Shown here: positions 25,436-32,889 of the stretch, piece after piece
Layout: each line of letters starts with the position of its first letter
Position numbering within the stretch: the stretch's first letter is position 1
Source: [Pseudopropionibacterium] massiliense
GTDB taxonomy: Bacteria > Actinomycetota > Actinomycetes > Propionibacteriales > Propionibacteriaceae
Direction: 5' to 3'
Assembly: GCF_900607225.1 (NCBI RefSeq)
Contig: NZ_LR027842.1
Coordinates: forward strand, 770,088-834,087
Length of the DNA stretch: 64,000 nt
Translations under genes and position numbers: made by a program
The notes under the pieces: generated by a model
Databases searched by the model: none
Seen by the model: the letters and a program-made list of their open reading frames with translations, nothing else
What the model was told of the DNA's origin: nothing

Positions 25436-25515
25436 TGAGGCTTATTCGCGGTCAACCTCAGCTGCGGTCTGGGCGGGGGTTTGCCGGTCGACATGTCGTT
25501 TGTGAATAAGCCTCA
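25436..25515. mobile_element. 80-bp MITE-like element with IS3-type ends
   Basis: Starts TGAGGCTTATTCGCGG and ends TTGTGAATAAGCCTCA, giving inverted ends that match over at least 12 bp. The left 50 bp is a close copy of the IS end at 24502, while the right 16 bp is the opposite end, so it looks like an IS reduced to its two termini. It lies inside the disrupted orfB. It has no coding capacity. The octamer CTCATTGA occurs at both borders, partly within the terminal repeat. Confidence 0.6.
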
Positions 25516-25972
25516 TTGAAGAAATGCGTCACAAAAATGGCGAGTTCTTCACAGTGTTTTCGGGTTTCCGATATGCCCCTGCCCCGCCAGGTGTAGTAGC
25601 CGAAATGCGGTACCTCCAGGCAGCGGCACGTCAAGCTGGTCGGGTAGTTACCTTCTTTGTGGCGGATGTACGCGTATCGTGCTTTTGTCGGGCCTCCGCA
25701 CGAAGAAGGCCACCGCTTTATCTCTGAAGTCCGTCTCCCGTCCAGGCCTCACGCAGCTCGGCTTTGTTTTTCTTGTGCTCAGCAAGTTGAGCCGCTGTCG
25801 TTTCCTCGCCTTCAACGCCGGAATGGGTTTTCCTTCACTTGTTGACCCAGTTTCCCGCGGTTTGCGCGATCAGATCGTAGGACTTCGCCACCTCACTGAT
25901 CGTGCGGGACTTCTCAACGACCACCCGACACGACCTGCTGCTTGAACTTTTCGCCGTGCTTCGATGCTGACA
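25516..25972 (-). pseudogene. IS3-family OrfA and OrfB N-terminus, degenerate
   Basis: On the minus strand, reading from 25972: MSASKHGEKFKQQVV, then in shifted frames EKSRTISEVAKSYDLIAQTA, GNWVNK and EETTAAQLAEHKKNKAELRE, which is the helix-turn-helix and coiled-coil of an IS3 OrfA. It continues as the start of OrfB, YAYIRHKEGNYP (about 25677-25642), LTCRCLEVPHFGYYTWRGR and HCEELAIFV. Several frameshifts and stops are present. The rest of OrfB is at 24611-25280 on the other side of the insertion. Confidence 0.65.
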
Positions 25973-25984
25973 TGATACAGATCC

Positions 25985-26000
25985 TGAGGCTTATTCACAG
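25985..26000 (+). repeat. IS end, TGAGGCTTATTCACAG, third copy
   Basis: Exact copy of the 16-bp end at 24502, in the same orientation. Because it faces away from the OrfA remnant it does not close that element; it marks the left end of another, now mostly lost, copy extending to the right. Confidence 0.5.
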
Positions 26001-26075
26001 ACGGCGCATCAGTCAGAAAACCTCCTAGTCAGCACGCACTTGGGAAGGGCCAAGAATAAGCTTCTTTGCCTGCTG

Positions 26076-26128
26076 GGGGTGATTTTTGATTGGCTACCCA
26101 GCGGCAAGATTTTGTTTTGTGCGAGCTA
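26076..26128 (+). repeat. 53-bp direct repeat, copy 2
   Basis: Second copy of the segment at 25358-25410, differing at four positions. It marks the right border of recognisable IS debris; GC content returns to the chromosomal level after it. Confidence 0.65.
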
Positions 26129-26468
26129 TGCGTGCCCGGGTGGGGACATGAACCCCCGAGAGGTTCAAGGCTGGGGGGCGCCCGCCGCACGGGGAGAGGC
26201 CCGGCACCTCACCCTCACGAGGTCGCGCTTAGACCGCACGTGCCGGGCAAGGCCCTTCGCGGCCGCTTCGGTGGTGGTGACTAATGCTGTCGGCGCGTTC
26301 CGGGAATGATAGATCAGCCTCGCCTGTACGGCAGGGAAATGAAGCGCCTAGTGACTTGCGTTTCGAAGGCCGGGAAAGTGCAAGTGGGTTGCGGCGATCC
26401 TCGAAGTCGTTGCAGTGGAGCTAGTCGGTATGACGCCGTTGCCGGCCGGGATCGTGCCGAGTGCCTGG
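26129..26468. other. Intergenic, no gene recognised
   Basis: High-GC stretch with short hairpins: TGAACC / GGTTCA at 26149-26167, and a CCCGGCAC / GTGCCGGG pair around 26200-26250. No open frame with a recognisable protein and no tRNA that folds properly. Confidence 0.4.
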
Positions 26469-27017
26469 TCAGCGCGACCAGAGGCCGAGCACCTGCGTCA
26501 CCAACCAGATGGCGCTCGCAACGAAGGCGCCTAGCAGCAGGAGGGCGCCACCGAGTACCACGGCCAGGGACGTGATGAGGTAGGCGATCGAAGCGCGGCG
26601 CACCTGCTCCCGGTCGTTGATGGTGCGCTCTAGAAGCTTCAGGTTCCTGGTGTTGCAGCGCCAAGCGAAGTCGAAGACGTTGCCGATCAAGGGGATCGAA
26701 CCGATGAGCCAGTCGATGCCGGCGTTGAAGACCATCCTGGTGAGCACGGGGATCGGGGCGCGAAGGCGGATCGCGTCGAACAGGATCGTCCAGCCGAGCG
26801 CAGCTGGCACGGCACCCCCGACGACGGGGACGAGCGAGAGGATCGGATCCAGGCCGAATCGGAACTTTGTGCCGGGCACGAAAAACGCCTCGTCGAGCCA
26901 CCACACCAGTTTTTGGCTCAGCACTGTCGGGCTATCGGGTAGCTCCTGCTCGACGGGCTCGTTGAGGTTCGCCGGGGGTACCGCGGCGGGCTGGGGCAGT
27001 CGGTGGGGATCGCGCAT
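26469..27017 (-). CDS. DUF4112 family membrane protein
   Basis: 182-residue protein of unknown function. The DUF4112 region (roughly residues 40-140) contains LDEAFFVPGTKFRFGLDPI, SLVPVVGGAVPA and IGSIPLIGNVFDFAWRCN. A strong C-terminal hydrophobic stretch (SIAYLITSLAVVLGGALLL...) is one or two membrane helices. The ATG at 27017 is preferred over one ten codons upstream because it leaves room for divergent promoters with gltX, whose start is 45 bp away. Confidence 0.8.
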   Translation of the reverse strand: MRDPHRLPQPAAVPPANLNEPVEQELPDSPTVLSQKLVWWLDEAFFVPGTKFRFGLDPILSLVPVVGGAVPAALGWTILFDAIRLRAPIPVLTRMVFNAGIDWLIGSIPLIGNVFDFAWRCNTRNLKLLERTINDREQVRRASIAYLITSLAVVLGGALLLLGAFVASAIWLVTQVLGLWSR

Positions 27018-27062
27018 GGTTTTAGCTTCCCACACGGCCTCAACCACTAGGCTGGGTCCACT

Positions 27063-28517
27063 ATGACTGCCCAGCTACCTGCCCGCACCCGAGTTGCCCC
27101 TTCTCCGACCGGCGATCCGCACGTCGGTACCGCGTTCATGGCCCTGTTCGACAAGGCGTGGGCCGCCAAAACCGGTGGTGCGTTCGTGCTGCGGATCGAG
27201 GACACCGACCAGAACCGGCTCGTGGCGGGCAGCGAGCAGCAGATCCACGACACCCTCGCCTGGCTCGGGCTCTCTCCCGACGAGGGGCCGCTGGAGGGCG
27301 GCGAGTTCGGGCCCTACCGGCAATCGGAGCGGCTCGACACCTACCGGCCGTTCGTCGAGCGGCTGATCGCCGACGGGCACGCCTACCACTGCTGGTGCTC
27401 CTCGGAGCGACTCGCGGAGCTGCGCAAGGAACAGGACGCCACGAAGGCGGCCAGGACCGGTTACGACCGGCTCTGCCTCGGGAAGACCCGCGAGGAACGC
27501 GCGAAGCTTCCTGGATTCACCGAGACCCCGGTGGTGCGGATGCTCGTGCCCGACGACGCGCCCCTGACCTTCACCGACATCATCCGCGGCGAGGTGAAGG
27601 CCCCCTTCCCCGACGACCAGGTGATCCTGAAGGCCGACGGTTTCCCCACCTACCACATGGCAGTGGTCGTCGACGACCACCTGATGGGGATCACGACGGT
27701 GGTGCGTGGCGAGGAGTGGATCAGCTCCACCCCGAAACACCTCCTGCTGTACCGCTGGCTCGGTTTCCCCGAACCGCAGTACGCACACATGCCGCTGCTG
27801 CGCAACACCGACAGGTCGAAGATCTCCAAGCGCCGCAACCCGGCCGCCCGCCTGATGTGGTTCCGCGAACAGGGCTACCTGCCGGAGGCCGTCCGCAATT
27901 TCCTGCAGCTGCTCGGGTATCCGCCCGCCGACGACGACTCCGAGGTGGCCACCTTCGAGGATTTCGTCGAAAACTTCTCTTGGGACAAGGTCAACACCAC
28001 CGGCCCGGTTTTCGACGTGAAGAAACTGGACTGGCTGAACGGCCACTACATCCGCGCCCTCAGTGCCGACGAACTGACCGAACGGATCGTCGCCTTCCAC
28101 ACCGAACGCGGCGACTGGGACGCTGCCATCGACGTCGACGTGCTGCGCAGGGCGGTGCCGCTGGTCAGCGAACGCATGACCCTGCTGGGCGATGCCCTGC
28201 CGAAGCTTGGTTTCCTGTTCACCGACCGGGTGGAGATCGAGGAAGCGGCCCGCGCGGCGCTGCCCGGCAACGCCGCGGAGGTTCTCGACGCCGGGATCGA
28301 GGTGCTGGAGGCGGTGCCCTTCGACGCCGCATCGATTCAGGCCGGGCTGCGGGAGAAACTCGTCGACGGGCTGGGCATCAAACCGAAGTTCGCCTTCGGG
28401 CCGCTGCGGGTCGGATTGACCGGGGCGAAGGTGTCGCCCCCGTTGTTCGAATCCATGGAGATCCTGGGTCGCGAGGAGACTCTCACGAGACTGCGCGCGC
28501 TTCGCGAGACCCTCTGA
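27063..28517 (+). CDS. gltX: Glutamyl-tRNA synthetase
   Basis: 484-residue class I synthetase that charges tRNA-Glu. It has the HIGH signature VAPSPTGDPHVGTA (residues 11-24), FVLRIEDTDQNR, the Cys-containing region HAYHCWCSSERL, a conserved GEEWISSTPKHLLLY segment, and KISKRR (about 253-258) as the KMSKS loop, followed by the all-helical anticodon-binding domain. A TAGGCT -10-like hexamer lies close upstream of the ATG, so the 5' UTR may be very short. Since glnS is also present, this enzyme may be discriminating (Glu only). Confidence 0.95.
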   Translation: MTAQLPARTRVAPSPTGDPHVGTAFMALFDKAWAAKTGGAFVLRIEDTDQNRLVAGSEQQIHDTLAWLGLSPDEGPLEGGEFGPYRQSERLDTYRPFVERLIADGHAYHCWCSSERLAELRKEQDATKAARTGYDRLCLGKTREERAKLPGFTETPVVRMLVPDDAPLTFTDIIRGEVKAPFPDDQVILKADGFPTYHMAVVVDDHLMGITTVVRGEEWISSTPKHLLLYRWLGFPEPQYAHMPLLRNTDRSKISKRRNPAARLMWFREQGYLPEAVRNFLQLLGYPPADDDSEVATFEDFVENFSWDKVNTTGPVFDVKKLDWLNGHYIRALSADELTERIVAFHTERGDWDAAIDVDVLRRAVPLVSERMTLLGDALPKLGFLFTDRVEIEEAARAALPGNAAEVLDAGIEVLEAVPFDAASIQAGLREKLVDGLGIKPKFAFGPLRVGLTGAKVSPPLFESMEILGREETLTRLRALRETL

Positions 28518-28750
28518 ACGGCGGGCCTCTGGCTCTCGAATCCTTGGCCGCCCCCTCACCAGAAGATTGCGCCGGTGGGGCCCACCTGTGAAAGCGCCAA
28601 GCTGTTAACTTTGGTTATCTGCCTTCGCTGTGATTCGAGAGGTATATTCGGAAAATCTCTCTCGTAAAGGCGATGTGGAGGCGTAATGTCATCACTTCAG
28701 GGTAAGCGCATGTGTGTGAAATCGCGCAAGATCGTGCGGCGTTTCGTGAA
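28518..28750. other. Intergenic after gltX
   Basis: 233 bp with a drop in GC (28610-28700, including GAGAGGTATATTCGG and an inverted CTCTC). A possible promoter for the short downstream frames lies here. No gene recognised. Confidence 0.3.
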
Positions 28751-29110
28751 ATGAATGATGGATTTCAGGTCGTCAAAGTTGTAGAAGAGAAGTCCGACGC
28801 TTCCGACATGGTGGTGAGCTTTCCAGGGTGACATCTTGAGCAGATGGAAGATGGTCGCGTAATCATTCGTCGGGGTGGCGAGTGTGGTGAGCCCGTTGGA
28901 GTGATCGATCCCGCGTGGGCCAAGGGTGCTGATGGCGCGGTCATGGCGGTGGTGCCGGACTTTACCGCATCAAAGGCCTTGGCGGCGGCGTGCGGTGTCT
29001 TGAGTGCTGTGGTCGGAGGTGCCGCCAGCGAGGGGAGGTGCGTTTCGGTCAAGTTCATTCCGCTCTCCCCGATCAAAGTTGTTTCTTGGTTGACTCGGTG
29101 CTACGCCTGA
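28751..29110 (+). pseudogene. Unknown small gene or remnant with in-frame TGA
   Basis: One frame runs from ATG 28751 (MNDGFQVVKVVEEKSD) to a TGA at 28829-28831, then continues in the same frame as an 88-codon stretch from ATG 28844 (MEDGRVIIRRGG) to 29110. The second part has plausible coding composition and an Ala/Val-rich segment near its middle, but no domain I recognise. Either a 119-codon gene broken by one stop, or a genuine 88-residue gene with a weak ribosome site, or chance. Confidence 0.25.
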
Positions 29111-29130
29111 GATAGGGGCTCTGTTTCTCG

Positions 29131-29370
29131 ATGATTTTCTTGGCCTGGGGTCTGTTGCTGCTGCTGGCTGTGGCCGCCGTCATCGTCTCGCGGATGGGTT
29201 TGAACAAGTGGTGGCGTCTGCTGTTCCTGCCGCCCAGTCTGCTGATGCCCCTCCTCCTCTATCCGCAGTTGTCCGGCAGAAGCCAGTTTTTCTGGTTGCT
29301 GGGTTTCCTCTGTGTCGTCATGTATCTGGGGTTCTTCTGGAAGGATGCGGAAACGGTCCGTGAAAAGTGA
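29131..29370 (+). CDS. Small hydrophobic membrane protein
   Basis: 79 residues with two or three predicted membrane helices (FLAWGLLLLLAVAAVIV; WRLLFLPPSLLMPLLLY; FFWLLGFLCVVMYLGFFW) and a charged C-terminus (KDAETVREK). No family recognised. It stands alone, 20 bp after the unknown frame at 28844-29110, and converges with the amino-acid ABC transporter operon. Confidence 0.5.
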   Translation: MIFLAWGLLLLLAVAAVIVSRMGLNKWWRLLFLPPSLLMPLLLYPQLSGRSQFFWLLGFLCVVMYLGFFWKDAETVREK

Positions 29371-29483
29371 CTGCGGTGCGCGGTGAACACCACGCCGAGG
29401 TTTGCGCGAGCACCGTGGTCGGTTTCTGAAACGACGCGGCTGAGAACCGCCATGCGAGCGAGGCCCCGGTTCGCGCCACCTCG

Positions 29484-30242
29484 TCAGTTCTTCCGGTGGC
29501 GGACGGAGTCGAACTCGAACGTCTTGAGAAACGCCTGTGCGCGTTCCGTCTCGGGAGCGGTGAAGAACTTCTCCGGCGGAGCGATCTCGATGATCCGGCC
29601 CGCATCCATCAGCACCACCCGATCCGCGATCGCCCGTGCGAAGGGCATCTCGTGGGTGACGATGAGCATGGTCATGCCATCGGCGGCCAGCTCCAATACC
29701 ACGTCGAGGACCTCCCGGACGATCTCCGGATCCAGGGATGCGGTGATCTCGTCGAGCAGCAGCAGTTCCGGGTGCATCATCAACGCCCGCACGATCGCGA
29801 CCCGCTGTTTCTGTCCCCCCGACAGCTCGCGTGGCAGCGACCTCGCCTTCTCGGCGAGTCCGACGCGTTCCAGCAGCCCCATGGCTTCCTTCGCGGCCTC
29901 GTCACGTTCGCGTCTCTGCACCAGGCGTGGACCGAGCAGCAGGTTGTCCATCACGTTCAGGTGCGGAAACAGCTCGTAGCTCTGGAACACCATTCCGACG
30001 CGCTGGCGGATCTCGGTCCAGTGCGTCCCGGGACCGGTGATGACGACGCCGTCCAGTTCCACGGTGCCGTCCGTGATCGCCTCCAGGCCGTTCAGGCAAC
30101 GCAGCAGCGTTGACTTTCCGCAGCCGGAGGGCCCGACGACGGCGATCACCTCACCGGGGGCGACCTCCAGGTCGATTCCGTCCAGGGCCCGGAGGTTCCC
30201 GTAGTTCTTCCCCAAACCGGAGATTCGCAGCGTTGGGGTCAT
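29484..30242 (-). CDS. Polar amino-acid ABC importer, ATPase
   Basis: 252-residue ATPase of the GlnQ/HisP type. Walker A GPSGCGKST, Q-loop VFQSYELFPHLNV, signature LSGGQKQR, Walker B LLLLDEITASLD and switch His in IVTHEM are intact; the usual DEP reads DEI. It energises uptake of an amino acid together with the two permeases and the lipoprotein upstream. ATG 30242 overlaps the preceding permease stop (ATGA); a longer frame upstream runs inside that permease gene. Confidence 0.93.
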   Translation of the reverse strand: MTPTLRISGLGKNYGNLRALDGIDLEVAPGEVIAVVGPSGCGKSTLLRCLNGLEAITDGTVELDGVVITGPGTHWTEIRQRVGMVFQSYELFPHLNVMDNLLLGPRLVQRRERDEAAKEAMGLLERVGLAEKARSLPRELSGGQKQRVAIVRALMMHPELLLLDEITASLDPEIVREVLDVVLELAADGMTMLIVTHEMPFARAIADRVVLMDAGRIIEIAPPEKFFTAPETERAQAFLKTFEFDSVRHRKN

Positions 30243-30919
30243 GTGGTGGCCCACTTCCTCTCGAGACGCCGCGCGCCCCAGGAGATCGGGAAACACACGA
30301 CGAAGTACATGATCAGCACGGTGCCGTAGATCCACAGGGCACCGTCGGGATGGGTGAAACGATTGACGTCGATGATCTGCTGACCGACCTTCAACACCTC
30401 GACCACACCGATGAGAGCCACCAGGGGGGTGGTCATGATCATGCGGTTGGTCAGGTTGATGGTGGTGGGAAGCAGCCGTCGTGCGGCCTGGGGCAGCACG
30501 ACGTGACGCTGCACCTGCCAGGGCGTCAGTCCGAGCGCCTGCGCGCTGGCGTACTGGTGTTTCGGGATCGACGTGATTGCGGCGCGCACCAGATCGCCCA
30601 TCTCGGCCGTGCCCCACAGCGTGAACACGACGATGGCCGCCGCCTGGCCGTCGAGGTTGACGCCGAGATAGCGGGCCAGGTCGAAGAACACCAGGAACAA
30701 CAGCACGATCTGCGGCATGATCCGCACCACCTCCAGGTAGATGCGGGTGAGCAGCTTCACCACCGGGTTTCTCGACGTCATGACGATGCCCAGCCCGATC
30801 CCGAGAATGATCGAGAAGGCCATGGCGATCAGGGCGATGGATGCGCTGGCCCACAAGCCCTCGAGCAGCCGTGGGAAGTTTCGTCCCTGGAGGAGCAGCT
30901 CAATCCCCGAACGTTGCAC
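30239..30919 (-). CDS. Polar amino-acid ABC importer, permease 2
   Basis: 226-residue HisM/GlnP-type permease with about five membrane helices. The EAA loop reads ASAQALGLTPWQVQRHVVLPQA. The GTG at 30919 is chosen because a strong AAAGGAGG site lies just before it; it overlaps the end of permease 1 by 20 bp, as is usual for paired importer permeases. Probably forms a heterodimer with permease 1. Confidence 0.9.
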   Translation of the reverse strand: MQRSGIELLLQGRNFPRLLEGLWASASIALIAMAFSIILGIGLGIVMTSRNPVVKLLTRIYLEVVRIMPQIVLLFLVFFDLARYLGVNLDGQAAAIVVFTLWGTAEMGDLVRAAITSIPKHQYASAQALGLTPWQVQRHVVLPQAARRLLPTTINLTNRMIMTTPLVALIGVVEVLKVGQQIIDVNRFTHPDGALWIYGTVLIMYFVVCFPISWGARRLERKWATT

Positions 30920-31559
30920 GACGCAACCTCCTTTCCAGGAAACCGGCGCCAAGCGAGACCGGCAGCAGGATGAGCAGGTAGCAGACGACGAGCAGCAGCA
31001 GGGCCTCGGAGGTCTGGTATTTCGAGCCGATCTGTTCCTTCGCCCTGAACACCAGGTCGGGTAGGGCGATGATGCTGACCACGGATGTCTCCTTCACCAG
31101 GAACACCAGGTTTGCCGTGATACCCGGCATGCTGACGGCGACGGCCTGCGGCAGGATCACCTTCCGCATCGCCTGCCACGGTGTGAGGCCGAGGCTCAGG
31201 GAGGACTGCAACTGGATCGGCTCAACCGCATCCAGCCCGCTGCGCAGCGTCTCCGCCATGAAACTGCCGCCCAGGAAGGCGAGCCCGATGATGGCGCAGA
31301 TCTCCTGGTCCAGTTTCACACCGAGCTTCGGCAACCCGTAGTAGAGAAAGAAGAGCTGCACCAGCAGCGGGGTGTTGCGCGAGACCTCGATGTAGATGGC
31401 GGCCAGCTGACGGGCCACGGGAACGCGGAAATGCTGTGCCACGGCACAGCAGATCCCCACGAGCAGGGCGCCGATGATGCCGAACAGCGCGACCCGTACC
31501 GTGAGCAGGGCCGCCTCGGCGTAGACGGGGGCCGAACTGAAGACGATGCTCCAGTTCAT
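30900..31559 (-). CDS. Polar amino-acid ABC importer, permease 1
   Basis: 219-residue inner-membrane permease of the polar amino-acid (HAAT) family, with SRNTPLLVQLFFLYYGLP and the EAA loop SSLSLGLTPWQAMRKVILPQ. Lies 28 bp downstream of the binding-protein gene. Partner of permease 2 and the ATPase. Confidence 0.92.
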   Translation of the reverse strand: MNWSIVFSSAPVYAEAALLTVRVALFGIIGALLVGICCAVAQHFRVPVARQLAAIYIEVSRNTPLLVQLFFLYYGLPKLGVKLDQEICAIIGLAFLGGSFMAETLRSGLDAVEPIQLQSSLSLGLTPWQAMRKVILPQAVAVSMPGITANLVFLVKETSVVSIIALPDLVFRAKEQIGSKYQTSEALLLLVVCYLLILLPVSLGAGFLERRLRRATFGD

Positions 31560-31587
31560 GTTCGCTCCCCGGTGGTTCTTCCCGCGC

Positions 31588-32463
31588 TCAGAGCTGGCCT
31601 CCCTCGACCACCAGGTCCTCCGCGGACGCCGAATCGCCGTAGACGGGCCGCAGGGTCTGTTCGAAGTCGGCGTGGAAGAACTGTTCCTCGCCGAGGGTGA
31701 CCAGGTGCTCGTTCAGCCACGCCAACAGCGTCTCGTTGCCCTTGGTGACGGCCCCCGCGATGCTGTCGGGATCACCGAGAGTCGTGATGCCCGCGGTGAA
31801 GCCGTTGCTGGCGATCGCCCACGCGAGGGCCTCGGTGTTGTCGGTGACCCAGGCGTCCCCACGGCCGTCGGCCAGGGCACTGGTGGCGTCGTTGTACTGC
31901 TCGTACTTGTCCGGCTCGATCTCCGGATGGTTCTTGGCAAGCCAGGTCTCGGCCGTGGTGCCCTTGACCACGATGATCTTCTTGCCTGCCAGCTGGGATT
32001 CCTCCGTGATCAGCGCCGAATCGGGGGATACCACCCCGAGGGAGACCTTCATGTACGGGTTGGCGAAGTCCACCTTTTCCTTGCGTTCCGGCGTGACGGT
32101 GAAATTCGCCAGGATGATGTCCACCTTCGCGGTCTGCAGGAACTCGACCCGGGAAGCGGCCTCGACGGGAACATAGTCCACCTTCGCGCCGAGGTCCTTG
32201 CCGATTCGCTCCGCGTAGACCACGTCGTAGCCTGCTGGTTTGCCTTCGGCATCGACGTACCCGAAGGGGGCCTTGTCGCTGAAGACCCCGATCCTGACGG
32301 TGCCGGAGGACGTGATCTGGTCGAGGGTCCGGAACTGTCCGTTGCCGGCCGATCCGGTGCCGGAGGACGCGGCCGGATCAGGGGATGCCCCGGAGCAGGC
32401 CGTGAGGGCCAGGGTCAACGACGCGAGTGCGCCACCCAGGACGTGACGACGGGGAATGGACAT
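31588..32463 (-). CDS. Amino-acid-binding lipoprotein, probably cysteine/cystine
   Basis: 291-residue family 3 extracellular solute-binding protein. The signal peptide (MSIPRRHVLGGALASLTLALTAC) ends in the lipobox LTAC (Cys23), so it is a membrane-anchored lipoprotein. VRIGVFSDKAPFGYVD, VEAASRVEFLQTAKVDIILA and TLGEEQFFHADFEQTLRP closely recall the Campylobacter CjaA-type cysteine-binding proteins (remembered comparison). AAGGAG precedes the ATG at 32463. The Cys-bearing leader peptide upstream fits cysteine or cystine as ligand; substrate remains inference. Confidence 0.9.
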   Translation of the reverse strand: MSIPRRHVLGGALASLTLALTACSGASPDPAASSGTGSAGNGQFRTLDQITSSGTVRIGVFSDKAPFGYVDAEGKPAGYDVVYAERIGKDLGAKVDYVPVEAASRVEFLQTAKVDIILANFTVTPERKEKVDFANPYMKVSLGVVSPDSALITEESQLAGKKIIVVKGTTAETWLAKNHPEIEPDKYEQYNDATSALADGRGDAWVTDNTEALAWAIASNGFTAGITTLGDPDSIAGAVTKGNETLLAWLNEHLVTLGEEQFFHADFEQTLRPVYGDSASAEDLVVEGGQL

Positions 32464-32605
32464 GGGTACTCCTTGTTCAGGGTGTGGATCGTTGACCGTC
32501 AGTGGGTGCGACGGTTCCGTTCGCGAAGGTGTCGGGAAAGCACGAAGAACTGCGAATGACGCAGCAAAGGTGGGGAATCCGGACCGATCCGGACTTCCGG
32601 ATGCG

Positions 32606-32689
32606 TCAGAACCGGCGGGCCGAGCGGGAACACCGGCACGCGGAGGCGGTGAAGTGCGCGCCAAGCTGCATCATGCGGGGGTGCTCCAT
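32606..32689 (-). CDS. Putative Cys-containing leader peptide
   Basis: 27-codon frame starting MEHPRMMQLGAHFTASACRC and ending in RSARRF. It resembles the short actinobacterial 'putative leader peptides' of the LHxDxxRxxSALC kind found before sulfur-assimilation genes. Its ATG lies eight bases from the end of a -10 hexamer, so the transcript is probably leaderless. It precedes the transporter operon by 142 bp. Stalling at the two Cys codons could couple cysteine supply to transporter expression. Too short to be certain. Confidence 0.5.
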   Translation of the reverse strand: MEHPRMMQLGAHFTASACRCSRSARRF

Positions 32690-32697
32690 GGGATCAG

Positions 32698-32727
32698 ACA
32701 CTAGGCCGGAGCCATGTGCGGGGTCAA
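32698..32727 (-). promoter_or_regulatory. Promoter of leader peptide and amino-acid transporter
   Basis: On the minus strand TTGACC (32727-32722), an 18-bp spacer and TAGTGT (32703-32698). Predicted transcription start falls almost at the leader ATG (32689). Good match to a housekeeping sigma promoter. Confidence 0.6.
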
Positions 32728-32889
32728 GAAGGAGCGTGTTGCAAGTCGGGGGATCTGTCGGGCCGACCGGCGACGTTGGAGGGGTTCCGTGTGTTCCTCC
32801 GGTTGTCACTGCGCCAGAGCGGCGGCGTCGATCACCAGCGCCGTGACGTGGGCCGGACGGACAGAACTTCCTGCCCACCCCGGGATCCC

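Noticed and set aside
24502-25515. A single intact 1014-bp IS bounded by the inverted ends at 24502 and 25515
   Set aside because: The ends pair well, but the N-terminal half of OrfB and all of OrfA lie outside it; the right end belongs to the 80-bp element, so this is coincidence of nesting.
26135-26215. tRNA-like 3' half on the minus strand (GGGGGTTCATGTCCCC followed by ACCCGGGCAC)
   Set aside because: The T-arm does not pair cleanly, no proper D-arm or anticodon stem can be drawn, and CCA is absent. Could be a decayed tRNA or attachment-site scar, but not supportable.
27075-28559. 494-codon open frame opposite gltX
   Set aside because: Antisense shadow of a clearly functional gltX; repetitive composition.
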